From PHAA01 sp963665865 (GTDB lineage: Bacteria; Bacillota; Syntrophomonadia; Syntrophomonadales; Syntrophomonadaceae): a stretch of DNA of 64,000 nucleotides. Positions 28,059-36,515 of this stretch are shown piece after piece (within the stretch, counting starts at the first letter, position 1; each line of letters opens with the position of its first letter). The stretch covers positions 2,046,001 to 2,110,000 of the forward strand of contig CAXXWF010000001.1 of NCBI GenBank assembly GCA_963665865.2. Direction: 5' to 3'. The notes under the pieces are model-generated. The model saw only the letters and a list, made by a program, of their open reading frames with translations, was not told the DNA's origin and made no database searches. Both the position numbers and the translations under genes were made by a program.

Positions 28059-28199
28059 AGTTTTTACCTCCTCATTATTAGAGTCACTCCCCAATTGATC
28101 TGAAGTCCGTCACCTCCTTTAAAAAGCTGCTTTCGTGATACTGCTTGGGACTGAAAAATTAGTTTGAGGAATACTCTACAATTATTCTTAATAGCTATT

Positions 28200-28214
28200 G
28201 CAAATTTCATGCCG
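28200..28214 (-). promoter_or_regulatory. Sigma-54 promoter for livK and the downstream array
   Basis: On the minus strand, CGGCAT-GAAAT-TTGC (28214 to 28200) matches the -24/-12 consensus TGGCAC-N5-TTGC with exact spacing. Three more promoters with nearly the same core (GGCATGA...TTGC) lie at 30151, 35505 and 36187. Confidence 0.8.
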
Positions 28215-28387
28215 ACTCATTATTTGATATGACTTCAGTTTGCTTGTTTAACTTCTGGAAAATACTTAAATGTCCAATAATTCCAGGAATAAAAATAATG
28301 AACTGCTATGAAGAACTCCTTTCTTGGTTGCACGTATCACCAATACGGTTCATTTCATTTTTCGACATATTATTTATAAATATATTT

Positions 28388-28424
28388 AAAAAAATAGCTG
28401 TTGAATAGCATTCTATCAACAGCT
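28388..28424 (-). terminator. Intrinsic terminator of the sigma-54 activator gene
   Basis: AGCTGTTGA / TCAACAGCT stem (28424-28396) followed in the minus direction by ATTTTTTT. It lies 155 nt past the activator stop and insulates that gene from the livK array. Confidence 0.75.
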
Positions 28425-28443
28425 TGACCTAAAAGGCGTTTTA

Positions 28444-28487
28444 TGTCGTTTATTATCGACACAATCATGTAGTTATTTTGCTACATG
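28444..28487. promoter_or_regulatory. Candidate upstream activator binding palindromes
   Basis: Two adjacent inverted repeats: TGTCG-N8-CGACA (28444-28461) and CATGTAG-N8-CTACATG (28466-28487). They are 230-270 bp upstream of the livK -24/-12 promoter, a suitable distance for an enhancer-binding protein. I did not find the same palindromes near the other three sigma-54 promoters, so the assignment is tentative. Confidence 0.4.
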
Positions 28488-28578
28488 TCGCAATAATGAG
28501 ACGTCCGCATAAATAATTCAATTACAAATTGATAATATCAAATTTTATTGATTAGCAGATAAACAATATTTAATGATT

Positions 28579-30042
28579 CTAATTAATTTTCTTACGATCC
28601 TGGCTATGTTTTAACTTTCTATAAATTACAGATCTATGAATACCGAGTTGTTTGGCTGCCTGCGCTATGCACCCGTTACAATCATCCAGAACTTTATTTA
28701 TATATATAGACTCAACCTCTTGTATTATTTCTTTTAAATTGCCAGTTTCTGGTATTACTAAGCTCCTCTGGGCATCGTAATTATCATGATCATTATTACT
28801 CGATACATTATCTTCTTTGCTATTTTCCTGATGGAACACCCAACTTATTGTAATCTCCTCTTGGTTTGAGGTAATAACTGCACGCTCCACCACGTTTCTG
28901 AGCTCCCGCACATTACCTGGCCACTTATAATCACATAACGTTTTAATCGTACCACTTCCGAAAAATCTATGATAACCATATTTCAAATTGTTTTCTTTTA
29001 AAAACATTTGAGCCAACTCTCGGATATCATCTGGACGATATCGCAAAGGTGGTATATATATTGGGATGACATTAAGACGATAGTATAGATCTTCTCTAAA
29101 ACAATTCTTACTTACTAGATTGGCCAGGTCTTTGTTGGTAGCTCCTATTATACGGAGATCCAATTTAATAAGTTTGGTTCCCCCAATTCTACGAACTTCG
29201 CGGGTCTCTAAAACTCTTAAAAGCTTGGACTGTAGGGCAACCGGCATCTCGGCAATTTCATCGAGAAAAATAGTGCCATGATTAGATAACTCAAACATGC
29301 CCGGTTTTCCTTTAGAACTTGCACCGGTAAACGCGCCTTTTTCATAACCAAAAAATTCTGATTCAAGCAACGACTCAGGTATGGCTGCACAATTTACGCT
29401 GATGAACGCCCTTTCAGCCCGTTCACTTTGGCGATGAATATACTGTGCTATTACTTCTTTCCCCGTTCCCGATTCACCATAAATCATTATCGTGCTGTCA
29501 GTCGACGCTATTTTGTCAACCTCATTGAGTATCTTTTTCATTTCAGGGCTGGCAGCTACCACTAACTCAGTGTCCTTCTGCCGTTCGCGAAGGTATTCTA
29601 TTTCCGATTTATATAAGTGGTTGATCTCCATTTGTTTGTTGAGTTTGGAAATCACCTCCTCAAATAACTCTTTATCCCGGCTATTGGTAATAACCATACT
29701 GATATTACCTTTTTCATCAAATAACGGCGTACTATCAGCTATATTTGCCAAGCCATTTATTGATTTAACCACGCCCATAACATGATTGCGATTTATAATT
29801 GCTTCCCATGCAGTAGAACGGTCATACTGTCCCGTATCCACCAGTTCCTTTACATTGCTTCCAATCAATACTTCTAATGGTATATTCAAATGATGGGATG
29901 CCGCTGGATTTGCCATTATGACCTTTCCTTCCCCATCTGTAACAAATACTGAATAAGCCATGTTAAAAAGAATTCCTTCTAATAGCTTATAGTATTCCCT
30001 ATCCTTTAGGTAGCTCATTTTGTCCATATAGTCTATCCCCAC
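28579..30042 (-). CDS. Sigma-54-dependent PAS-domain enhancer-binding regulator
   Basis: A 487-residue activator. An N-terminal PAS domain (about residues 15-125, VTDGEGKVIMANPAASHHL) is followed by a short coiled coil and the AAA+ domain: Walker A GESGTGKEVIAQYIH near 195, the sigma-54-contact loop GAFTGA near 237, Walker B TIFLDEIAEM near 257. A Fis-type helix-turn-helix is at the end (AAKQLGIHRSVIYRKLK). It lacks a receiver domain, so it probably senses a small molecule through PAS. It sits between the livK array and the CoA-transferase gene and most likely controls the four sigma-54 promoters in 28-36.2 kb. Start may be ATG 30042 or one of two in-frame ATGs within 8 codons. Confidence 0.93.
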   Translation of the reverse strand: MGIDYMDKMSYLKDREYYKLLEGILFNMAYSVFVTDGEGKVIMANPAASHHLNIPLEVLIGSNVKELVDTGQYDRSTAWEAIINRNHVMGVVKSINGLANIADSTPLFDEKGNISMVITNSRDKELFEEVISKLNKQMEINHLYKSEIEYLRERQKDTELVVAASPEMKKILNEVDKIASTDSTIMIYGESGTGKEVIAQYIHRQSERAERAFISVNCAAIPESLLESEFFGYEKGAFTGASSKGKPGMFELSNHGTIFLDEIAEMPVALQSKLLRVLETREVRRIGGTKLIKLDLRIIGATNKDLANLVSKNCFREDLYYRLNVIPIYIPPLRYRPDDIRELAQMFLKENNLKYGYHRFFGSGTIKTLCDYKWPGNVRELRNVVERAVITSNQEEITISWVFHQENSKEDNVSSNNDHDNYDAQRSLVIPETGNLKEIIQEVESIYINKVLDDCNGCIAQAAKQLGIHRSVIYRKLKHSQDRKKIN

Positions 30043-30150
30043 TTTTTATTACTTCTTTATTATTAAGATTATATCAGTATCATTTCTGTTTTTGCACTCT
30101 TCAGAGTATCACATCAAATAAAGTTACCCCATTTTCTTGGTTTTATTGAT

Positions 30151-30165
30151 TGGCATGATTTTTGC
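30151..30165 (+). promoter_or_regulatory. Sigma-54 promoter for the CoA-transferase gene
   Basis: TGGCAT-GATTT-TTGC with exact -24/-12 spacing, 66 nt before the TTG start at 30231. It is divergent from the regulator gene that probably activates it. Confidence 0.85.
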
Positions 30166-30230
30166 GTATTGAAATCATTAGTTCTTTAAACATCGCACAA
30201 TTAGTGAATCAAAGAAAGGGTTGATTTTAA

Positions 30231-31535
30231 TTGAAATGGCGGGATATCTATAAATCAAAGTTGGTTGCTCCAGAAGAAGCAGTAAAGGTTATTAAGTCAG
30301 GTGACACTGTGGTACCTGGACATGCCGCCAGTGAATCCGAGTTATTGGTTAATGCAATGGTAGCCAGATATAGAGAACTAGATAATGTTCGTATTGTGCA
30401 GGGTGTACCCTTAGGAAGTTCTCCTTATTGCTTGCCAGAAATGCAGGGGCACTTTTTCTTAAATTCTATGTTTCTCGGTACTACTACACGGGAATGTCAG
30501 TGGGAAAATCGCGGTGATTTTTTACCTCTTAACTTTCATGAATTCCCCCGCGCTTTCCGTGACGGCTTTATTCCGGTAGATGTCTTCTTAACTATGGTTT
30601 CGCCGCCTAATAAGTCCGGCTTTTGCTCACTAGGGGTATCAGTTGATCATTCAAAGCAACTAGTGAAAAGTGCCAAAACAGTTATAGCTGAAATAAACCC
30701 TAACATGCCTACGACCTACGGTGATTCTTTCGTGAATATATCCGATTTTGATTATATTGTTGAAGGATCCGAACCTTTGCTTGAATTACAAAGATTTGGT
30801 GAAAAGGACGATATTACCGATGCTATTGGCAGGAACATAGCCTCATTAATCAAGGACGGTGATACCCTCCAGATGGGCACGGGAACCGTGCCTGATGCTT
30901 TACTTCAATATCTGAAAGCGAAAAACGATCTGGGTATTCATACCGAAATGTTCTCAGATGGTTTGATTGAACTAATTGAATGTGGAGTAATCAATAATAG
31001 GAAAAAGAACTTCTGCCCAGGTAAAATAGTGGTTACCTTTGTGGAGGGAACTGCAAAAGTCTATGATTATGTCAATGAAAACCCCATTTTTTCTTTTCAA
31101 CCAGTTGATTTTGTCAATGATCCCCGTGTGATATCCCGTAATGACAATCAAGTTTCAATAAACCAGGCTCTGGAAGTGGATTTACTCGGTCAAGTCTGTG
31201 CCGAGTCCGTTGGCATCAAGCAATATAGCGGTATTGGTGGGCAGCTTGATTTTATCAGGGGATCAGCAGCTTCCCGAAATGGCAGACCTATAATTGTATT
31301 ACCTTCTACTGCCAAGGGTGGTACGATTTCACGAATTTCATGCCAGTTTAAAAAAGGCACCCCTATCAGTGATACACGATACGATGTTCACTATGTGGTA
31401 ACTGAATATGGGATCGCAAATTTATATTGTAAAACTAATAAAGAAAGGGCCCGGGCTCTGATTGAAATTGCTCATCCCAATTTCAGGTCTGAACTAAAAA
31501 AACAGTATAGAGAAACCTTTGGCATAATTTTATAA
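30231..31535 (+). CDS. 4-hydroxybutyrate/acetate-type CoA-transferase
   Basis: A 434-residue family I CoA-transferase of the acetyl-CoA hydrolase/transferase group. GTGTVPDAL near residue 219, EMFSDGLIEL near 241 and the C-terminal block SGIGGQLDFIRGSA near 335 with VLPSTAKGGTISRI are typical of 4-hydroxybutyrate and butyrate CoA-transferases; the catalytic Glu is expected in the AESVGIKQY region. It would activate the imported acid with acetyl-CoA. The start is TTG at 30231 (AGAAAGGG upstream). Exact acyl acceptor is not provable from sequence. Confidence 0.87.
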   Translation: MKWRDIYKSKLVAPEEAVKVIKSGDTVVPGHAASESELLVNAMVARYRELDNVRIVQGVPLGSSPYCLPEMQGHFFLNSMFLGTTTRECQWENRGDFLPLNFHEFPRAFRDGFIPVDVFLTMVSPPNKSGFCSLGVSVDHSKQLVKSAKTVIAEINPNMPTTYGDSFVNISDFDYIVEGSEPLLELQRFGEKDDITDAIGRNIASLIKDGDTLQMGTGTVPDALLQYLKAKNDLGIHTEMFSDGLIELIECGVINNRKKNFCPGKIVVTFVEGTAKVYDYVNENPIFSFQPVDFVNDPRVISRNDNQVSINQALEVDLLGQVCAESVGIKQYSGIGGQLDFIRGSAASRNGRPIIVLPSTAKGGTISRISCQFKKGTPISDTRYDVHYVVTEYGIANLYCKTNKERARALIEIAHPNFRSELKKQYRETFGIIL

Positions 31536-31564
31536 AATTGTTCCCCTCCTTTTCCATATATAAA

Positions 31565-31602
31565 TCCCCCCTATGATTTTAATTTTAATCCTAGGGGGGA
31601 TC
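31565..31602 (+). terminator. Intrinsic terminator after the CoA-transferase gene
   Basis: ATCCCCCCTA / TAGGGGGGAT hairpin followed by CCTAATTTTTC, 30 nt past the stop. The remaining gap to 31746 shows nothing recognisable. Confidence 0.7.
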
Positions 31603-31745
31603 CTAATTTTTCACGATTGAGTATCCGCAGATGGAACTTTCCTTCCCTTAGTTTGCTGCTACAGTTAAGGGTCTCAGCCATCCTACTCAGTTCAGACTGG
31701 CTTCATAGTATAACCTGCACATAATGATCTATCTTGCCATTGATT

Positions 31746-32936
31746 TTAAATATGAGGCTCTCTTTCAATTATTATGGCCGTTCCCATACCTCCACCGGCA
31801 CACAAAGTAGCCAAACCATATCTTAATTTTTGGCGCTTCATTTCATATAAAAGGGTGGTTATAATTCGGGTGCCTGTACAGCCTACGGGATGACCTAATG
31901 ATATACCGCTTCCGTTGACATTGGTAATTGCCCGGTTCAATCCCAATCCCTTTTCACAAGCCAGATACTGGGCAGCAAAGGCTTCATTAACCTCAATCAG
32001 TTCTATGTTATCCCTAGTAAGACCGGCTTTTTTCAGAGCCATCTGACTCGATGGCACCGGACCAATGCCCATTATCTCAGGATTAACACCAGCCGTCGCG
32101 GTAGATACTATTCTAGCCATAATCGGAACCCCCAATTCTTTGGCTTTATTGGCTGACATTAATATTAGGCCAGAAGACCCATCATTAATTCCGGACGCAT
32201 TGGCAGCAGTGACGGTTCCTCCATCTTTATAAGCGGGTTTCATTTTCGCCAGTTCCTCCATGCTGATGTCCCTCCGGGGGCGTTCGTCAGTGTCGAAAAT
32301 ACGTACCGGCTTCTTTTTTTCTTTAACCTCTAGAGGAATTATTTCCTCTTTAAACTTACCTTCATCTATCGCCTTGATGGCTCGTTTATGACTGATAAAC
32401 GCCAACTCATCCTGTTCTTCCCGGCTAATATCAAACATGGCGGCTACATTTTCAGCCGTAATACCCATAGCCGGACCTATTCCGGTATTGTTTAGAGAAT
32501 CCCACATGGAGTCTCTTACCTCAGTATGCCCAAGTCTAGTGCCCCAGCGCATCTTTTCCACAGTATAGGAAGCATTGCTCATACTGTCAGTGCCCCCCAC
32601 CATAATTACCTCAGCATCACCACACTTTATCTGGTAATACCCCATCTGGGCTGCTGACATGGAAGAAGTACAATTGCGATGAAGAGTAATTCCTGGAACC
32701 GAAGTAGGTAGGCCCGCCTTAATGGCGGCCACTCGGCCCAAATTATTCTCCAGATAGGTTTTCTGATAGTTGCAGCCCCAAATAACATCTTCAATTAATT
32801 TGGCATCAATACCAGCTCTTTTTACCAGATTTTGCATTACCGGTATGGTAATATCTACCGCTTCAAAAGTTTTAAGACTACCACCTAGGCTTCCTATGGC
32901 CGTTCTACAGGCCGCTACTATTACAACATCATTCAT
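31746..32936 (-). CDS. Acetyl-CoA acetyltransferase (thiolase), second copy
   Basis: A 396-residue thiolase of standard length. Nucleophilic Cys in HRNCTSSMSAAQ near residue 88, NVNGSGISLGHPVGCTGTR near 340-357 (catalytic His in GHP), and the C-terminal Cys in ATLCAGGGMGTA near 380. It converts acetoacetyl-CoA plus CoA to two acetyl-CoA, or the reverse. Last gene of the crotonase-AbfD-thiolase run. Unlike the copy at 21.3 kb its motifs are canonical, so the two are likely specialised for different substrates. Confidence 0.93.
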   Translation of the reverse strand: MNDVVIVAACRTAIGSLGGSLKTFEAVDITIPVMQNLVKRAGIDAKLIEDVIWGCNYQKTYLENNLGRVAAIKAGLPTSVPGITLHRNCTSSMSAAQMGYYQIKCGDAEVIMVGGTDSMSNASYTVEKMRWGTRLGHTEVRDSMWDSLNNTGIGPAMGITAENVAAMFDISREEQDELAFISHKRAIKAIDEGKFKEEIIPLEVKEKKKPVRIFDTDERPRRDISMEELAKMKPAYKDGGTVTAANASGINDGSSGLILMSANKAKELGVPIMARIVSTATAGVNPEIMGIGPVPSSQMALKKAGLTRDNIELIEVNEAFAAQYLACEKGLGLNRAITNVNGSGISLGHPVGCTGTRIITTLLYEMKRQKLRYGLATLCAGGGMGTAIIIEREPHI

Positions 32937-33051
32937 AGATAATAACCTCCTATATATTTTAAGAATTTAAAAATATCTCCACTATTTAAAGATTTTATCG
33001 ATTATCGAAGAACAGAGTCTGAATATAATACTAATATGAGTACCAGAACTA

Positions 33052-34524
33052 CTATACCCAATCCACGTCAGGATTTTCTCTGATTCCACAGAGTTTCTCA
33101 GCCAGCTCTCTGTAGTACTCTAGATTCTCGCCCCGTTGAATCATTATCCTTTGGGCTTGTGGAGACCCTGCGCCGTGCATTGATTCTGTGAGATAGCCAA
33201 CGGCCGCACAACCCATGGTCAAGTTCTCAATGAACCTCAGCATACGTTGCCGGTGTTCGGTTGGAACTTCACTTCGGGGCGCCATATATTTTGTTAACAG
33301 CGGACCAACCTCCGGGTTTTTAAAATCCTGCGAACTAGGCATGGTAACCAGCAACCCCCCGGCCAGGTCTTGTGCAATCCTGGCCATTTCATAAGGGAAT
33401 CTGGTCACGTTTTGTTTACAAACGTTCGCCAGAAGTATATTTATCATATAGTTACCGGCTGCTGTCTTGGTTCCCTCCGCTGAGCAGGCAATTCCACACG
33501 CATAAAGAGTTTCATTCAAATGACACATCTCGATAATCTTGTCTTTTACGTGCGATGCTTGGGAAGCTCCCTGATAATCTGTAATAGCCTTGGCAGCACC
33601 AATCAGGGTATCACCAACCCCGACTTTACATCCGCCGTAACTTTGCCGATGATAGCCGGCAAATCTTTCTACCAGCATTCCTGAAAATTCAGTTTCACCA
33701 CACATAAATACATTATCCCAGGGTACAAATACATCATTAAATATGGTAGTTACTTCCTGACCCCCAAAATACTTATTGCCCGGATCAATATCTCCGTCTT
33801 CAAGTTTTCTGGTATCACTTGATTGTCTGCCGTATACATAAACCATCCCTTCAGCATCAATAGGCACAGCAAAACTTACCGCGTAATCAGTGTCTTCAGG
33901 TTTTAACGCATTGTTAGGCATTACTAAAATCCAGTGGGAGTTTACCATACCGGTTTGATGCAGCTTGCATCCTCTAACCACAATACCATCATCACGTTTA
34001 TCTACAATATGAACATACATATCGGGGTCTTCCTGTTGTCCCGGAGTTTTAGACCTATCGCCTCTGGCATCTGTCATTGCTCCATCTACACAAAAATCAT
34101 TATCCTGCACGTATTCAGCAAACTTTTTAAACCGTTCATTATAATTGGTACCTTTAGCCAGGTCAATTTCATAAGTCGTATTAAAAACCGAATTAAATGC
34201 ATCCATGCCTACACATCTCTGGAAACAGCAACCGGTCTTTTGTCCCAACAGCCTCTGCATTTTTACCTTTTTTACCAGGTCTGCCTGACTTTGATGAAGG
34301 TGGGTAAACCGGTTAATCTTGCGCCCGGTTAAACTGGAAGTCGTAGTCATCAACTCTTCATAGTCCGGATCAAGAGCCAATTTATAGGTCATGGCCATAG
34401 CATTCAGCGAAGGTCTTATTATCGGGTTATCTACCCGATTGTCAACCTTTTTACCAAACATATAAAGGTTAATCTTCAACTCTCTCATATCATCTAAATA
34501 TTCCCGGGGGGTTTTTAATGCCAT
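33052..34524 (-). CDS. abfD: 4-hydroxybutyryl-CoA dehydratase / vinylacetyl-CoA isomerase
   Basis: A 490-residue flavin and [4Fe-4S] enzyme closely resembling the clostridial AbfD. It has both cluster cysteines in GCCFQRCVGMD near residues 99-103, and the His and Cys cluster ligands with the catalytic Tyr in FAGYHRQSYGGCKVG near 288-302. The catalytic Glu is in TESMHGAGSPQAQRIM near 450. It dehydrates 4-hydroxybutyryl-CoA to crotonyl-CoA through a ketyl radical and isomerises vinylacetyl-CoA. The crotonase upstream and thiolase downstream complete the route to acetyl-CoA. Confidence 0.95.
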   Translation of the reverse strand: MALKTPREYLDDMRELKINLYMFGKKVDNRVDNPIIRPSLNAMAMTYKLALDPDYEELMTTTSSLTGRKINRFTHLHQSQADLVKKVKMQRLLGQKTGCCFQRCVGMDAFNSVFNTTYEIDLAKGTNYNERFKKFAEYVQDNDFCVDGAMTDARGDRSKTPGQQEDPDMYVHIVDKRDDGIVVRGCKLHQTGMVNSHWILVMPNNALKPEDTDYAVSFAVPIDAEGMVYVYGRQSSDTRKLEDGDIDPGNKYFGGQEVTTIFNDVFVPWDNVFMCGETEFSGMLVERFAGYHRQSYGGCKVGVGDTLIGAAKAITDYQGASQASHVKDKIIEMCHLNETLYACGIACSAEGTKTAAGNYMINILLANVCKQNVTRFPYEMARIAQDLAGGLLVTMPSSQDFKNPEVGPLLTKYMAPRSEVPTEHRQRMLRFIENLTMGCAAVGYLTESMHGAGSPQAQRIMIQRGENLEYYRELAEKLCGIRENPDVDWV

Positions 34525-34659
34525 TTAATTCACCTCTCCTATTACAAAAACCTTTGTACATTCTTGATTATTAATTCTCTCCGGTAGAATAATCGCCTCC
34601 TTTTTGCTTCCTACTGATTGTTCAATTCATTGGAATTAGAACATTTATTAAACTTAGAC

Positions 34660-35439
34660 TTACACTCCTTTGAAAACCGCTTTTCTCTTCTCAAGGAAAG
34701 CGCCCATACCTTCCTTTTGATCTTGTGTAGCAAAACACAATCCGAACAAACCGGCTTCTAATGCAACTGCTGTATTAATATCAGTTTGTAAACCTTGATT
34801 GATTTGCATTTTTGAATAGCGCACAGCTATCGGTGCATTCGCAGCAATTTGTAATGCCATCTTAAGTGCTTCTTCCATCAATGTCTCATGCGGATATACT
34901 TCATCTACCAAACCAATGCGATATGCTTCAACTGCTACAATCCTCTGGGCGGTAAAGATTAATTGTTTGGCTTTGCCTTCACCGACTAACCTCGCTAATC
35001 TTTGTGTACCTCCAAAACCAGGTGTTATGCCAAGACTGACCTCTGGAAGCCCAAATTGGGCTTTTTCAGAAGCCAACCGTATGTCGCATGCCATCGCTAG
35101 TTCGCACCCTCCACCTAAAGCGTAACCATTAACCGCGGCAATAATTGGTTTCTCTGCAATTTCAATTAAACGCAATACCTCTTGTCCGCAGAGTCCCCAT
35201 TGCCTACCCGCTTCTGGATTAAGTCGATACTGAGCTTCTATGTCAGCACCTGCAACGAAAGCCTTATCCCCAAAACCCGTTATTATCATTACTTTAACGT
35301 TTTCGTTTTCAATAAATTTGCCAATTGCATATTTTATTTCATTTAATCCTTCCAGGTTCAGAGCATTCATTACTTTGGGTCGATTAATGTAAAGAATTCT
35401 TACTACATCATGATCTTCTACAAATAGGTTCTTATACAG
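34660..35439 (-). CDS. Crotonase-family enoyl-CoA hydratase
   Basis: A crotonase of about 259 residues. AGADIEAQ (oxyanion hole, near residue 62), GYALGGGCELAMACDIR near 104 with one catalytic Glu, and FGLPEVSLGITPGFGGTQRL near 130 with the other. It hydrates crotonyl-CoA to (S)-3-hydroxybutyryl-CoA. The start is unusual: the frame is open to 35478, but the sigma-54 promoter leaves no leader for that ATG. A good ribosome site (GGAAGGTGG, 35456-35448) sits 8 nt before CTG at 35439, giving the usual N-terminus xYKNLFVE. GTG codons at 35450/35447 are alternatives. Confidence 0.88.
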   Translation of the reverse strand: MYKNLFVEDHDVVRILYINRPKVMNALNLEGLNEIKYAIGKFIENENVKVMIITGFGDKAFVAGADIEAQYRLNPEAGRQWGLCGQEVLRLIEIAEKPIIAAVNGYALGGGCELAMACDIRLASEKAQFGLPEVSLGITPGFGGTQRLARLVGEGKAKQLIFTAQRIVAVEAYRIGLVDEVYPHETLMEEALKMALQIAANAPIAVRYSKMQINQGLQTDINTAVALEAGLFGLCFATQDQKEGMGAFLEKRKAVFKGV

Positions 35440-35489
35440 TATGTTCACCACCTTCCGTTGACGTATAGTTGCGTTCAAGTATTATTTAT

Positions 35490-35505
35490 TGCAATTTTCA
35501 TGCCA
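35490..35505 (-). promoter_or_regulatory. Sigma-54 promoter for the crotonase-AbfD-thiolase genes
   Basis: On the minus strand TGGCAT-GAAAA-TTGC-A (35505 to 35490), exact -24/-12 spacing. Expected transcription start is near 35479, which excludes an upstream ATG at 35478 as the likely translation start. Confidence 0.85.
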
Positions 35506-35596
35506 CCTATATTTTTGTCTCAAAACTTGAAAGAGCTTGTTCATAAAAGTGAATTGATTTCCATATAACAGGTCTAATCCACTTCTTACATCAATT

Positions 35597-35808
35597 GAAT
35601 CCGAAATAGGCTGGGGAATTAACAATGATATCTAGTGGGTGAGGAGTCGTTTATGCTTACGTTGGTTAACTTGCAGGATAGTATTAAACAAGCTGTTGCT
35701 CTCATGAAGGCCAATGGTGGTTGGTCTATTAAACAATTTAAGCCCCTGCGTCGGACAATTTCCAAACTCAGGGGCGAAGTGTTTATTCTAGTATTTATTT
35801 CTTAATCC
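35597..35808 (+). pseudogene. Decayed partial copy of the 37.6-kb hypothetical gene and its terminator
   Basis: From about 35597 the sequence parallels 37905-38300. It contains GGGGAATTAACAA and GGTGAGGAGTC, and encodes EESFMLTLV then QAVALMKANGG, matching the C-terminus of the intact gene. A 1-nt deletion near 35630 shifts the frame and there is no N-terminal part. The copied hairpin GCCCCTGCGT / ACTCAGGGGC (35742-35775) follows. It is a truncated duplicate, not a working gene. Confidence 0.7.
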
Positions 35809-35857
35809 AACAGATAAAACCCAGTCAATACAACCATAAATATACCCAAGATAGTTC

Positions 35858-36112
35858 TTATGATGTAAGATTCCAGTTTACAGGCTTAGTTCTTATCGGT
35901 TGAAACATTTCTGGTTTGGACTGCTGTAATTTTTCCTTCCGCAGTGTTTTTCGTTTTCTCGAAAGTAGACCTTGTTTGGCCCCAGAACTTTTAAGCCGCG
36001 GCGGCCTGCTTCCTCCTTGTCTCTTACATGCTGCTCCCCAATAGGTCTGACAAAATCCTAAATGACCGCAGACTAGACATTTCTCATCATTATTAAAACC
36101 TTCATTGATCAT
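35858..36112 (-). CDS. Small cysteine-motif basic protein, sigma-54 controlled
   Basis: An 84-residue protein with a possible metal site in its first third: C12 and C15 (CLVC), C21 and C29 (spacing C-x2-C-x5-C-x7-C). The rest is rich in Lys and Arg (LLSRKRKTLRKEK). A strong ribosome site (AGGGGGA, 6 nt before ATG) and a sigma-54 promoter 60 nt upstream show it is real and regulated with the acyl-CoA genes. I cannot assign a function. It may bind metal or nucleic acid; no catalytic motif is visible. Confidence 0.7.
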   Translation of the reverse strand: MINEGFNNDEKCLVCGHLGFCQTYWGAACKRQGGSRPPRLKSSGAKQGLLSRKRKTLRKEKLQQSKPEMFQPIRTKPVNWNLTS

Positions 36113-36172
36113 GTCGATTCCCCCTATTTTAACCCCAAAGATCTTAGGGTTTGTATTTACATGAATTTATTA

Positions 36173-36187
36173 GCAATAATCATGCCA
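36173..36187 (-). promoter_or_regulatory. Sigma-54 promoter for the small cysteine-motif protein
   Basis: On the minus strand TGGCAT-GATTA-TTGC (36187 to 36173), with correct -24/-12 spacing and the same GGCATGA core as the other three promoters. Confidence 0.8.
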
Positions 36188-36312
36188 TCCCAAGAACTAC
36201 TGAAAATAGTGGCTCTTATCACCTCGCAGCATTAAATTGCGAAATTTCTAGATTCATTCAGTAAACAGCCAAATCACAAATAGTGATTCGATAAAAAAGG
36301 GGGAGAGGCACT

Positions 36313-36369
36313 ATGTCAACTATACCGGAATATATTGCCTGTCATATAAGCCTCGCCACAATCTTGTAA
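36313..36369 (+). other. Very short ORF with a strong ribosome site
   Basis: An 18-codon frame starts with ATG at 36313, preceded by GGGGGAGAGG, and ends in TAA at 36369 (begins MSTIPEYIAC). Could be a leader peptide or the start of a lost gene. The remaining 36370-36515 stretch shows nothing further. The surrounding 36113-36515 gap otherwise holds only the sigma-54 promoter listed separately. Confidence 0.3.
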
Positions 36370-36515
36370 CACTGAGTCAGCAGATAGCGAGATTTAATCT
36401 TCGGGCTCCTCGGATTATCATTGTATATGCAAGAATTACCAACATAAACCGTATAATCAGTTAAGCAAAACCTGTTCAGGAGCTTGGATTTAAATGATAA
36501 AGGAGAATTGAAGAA

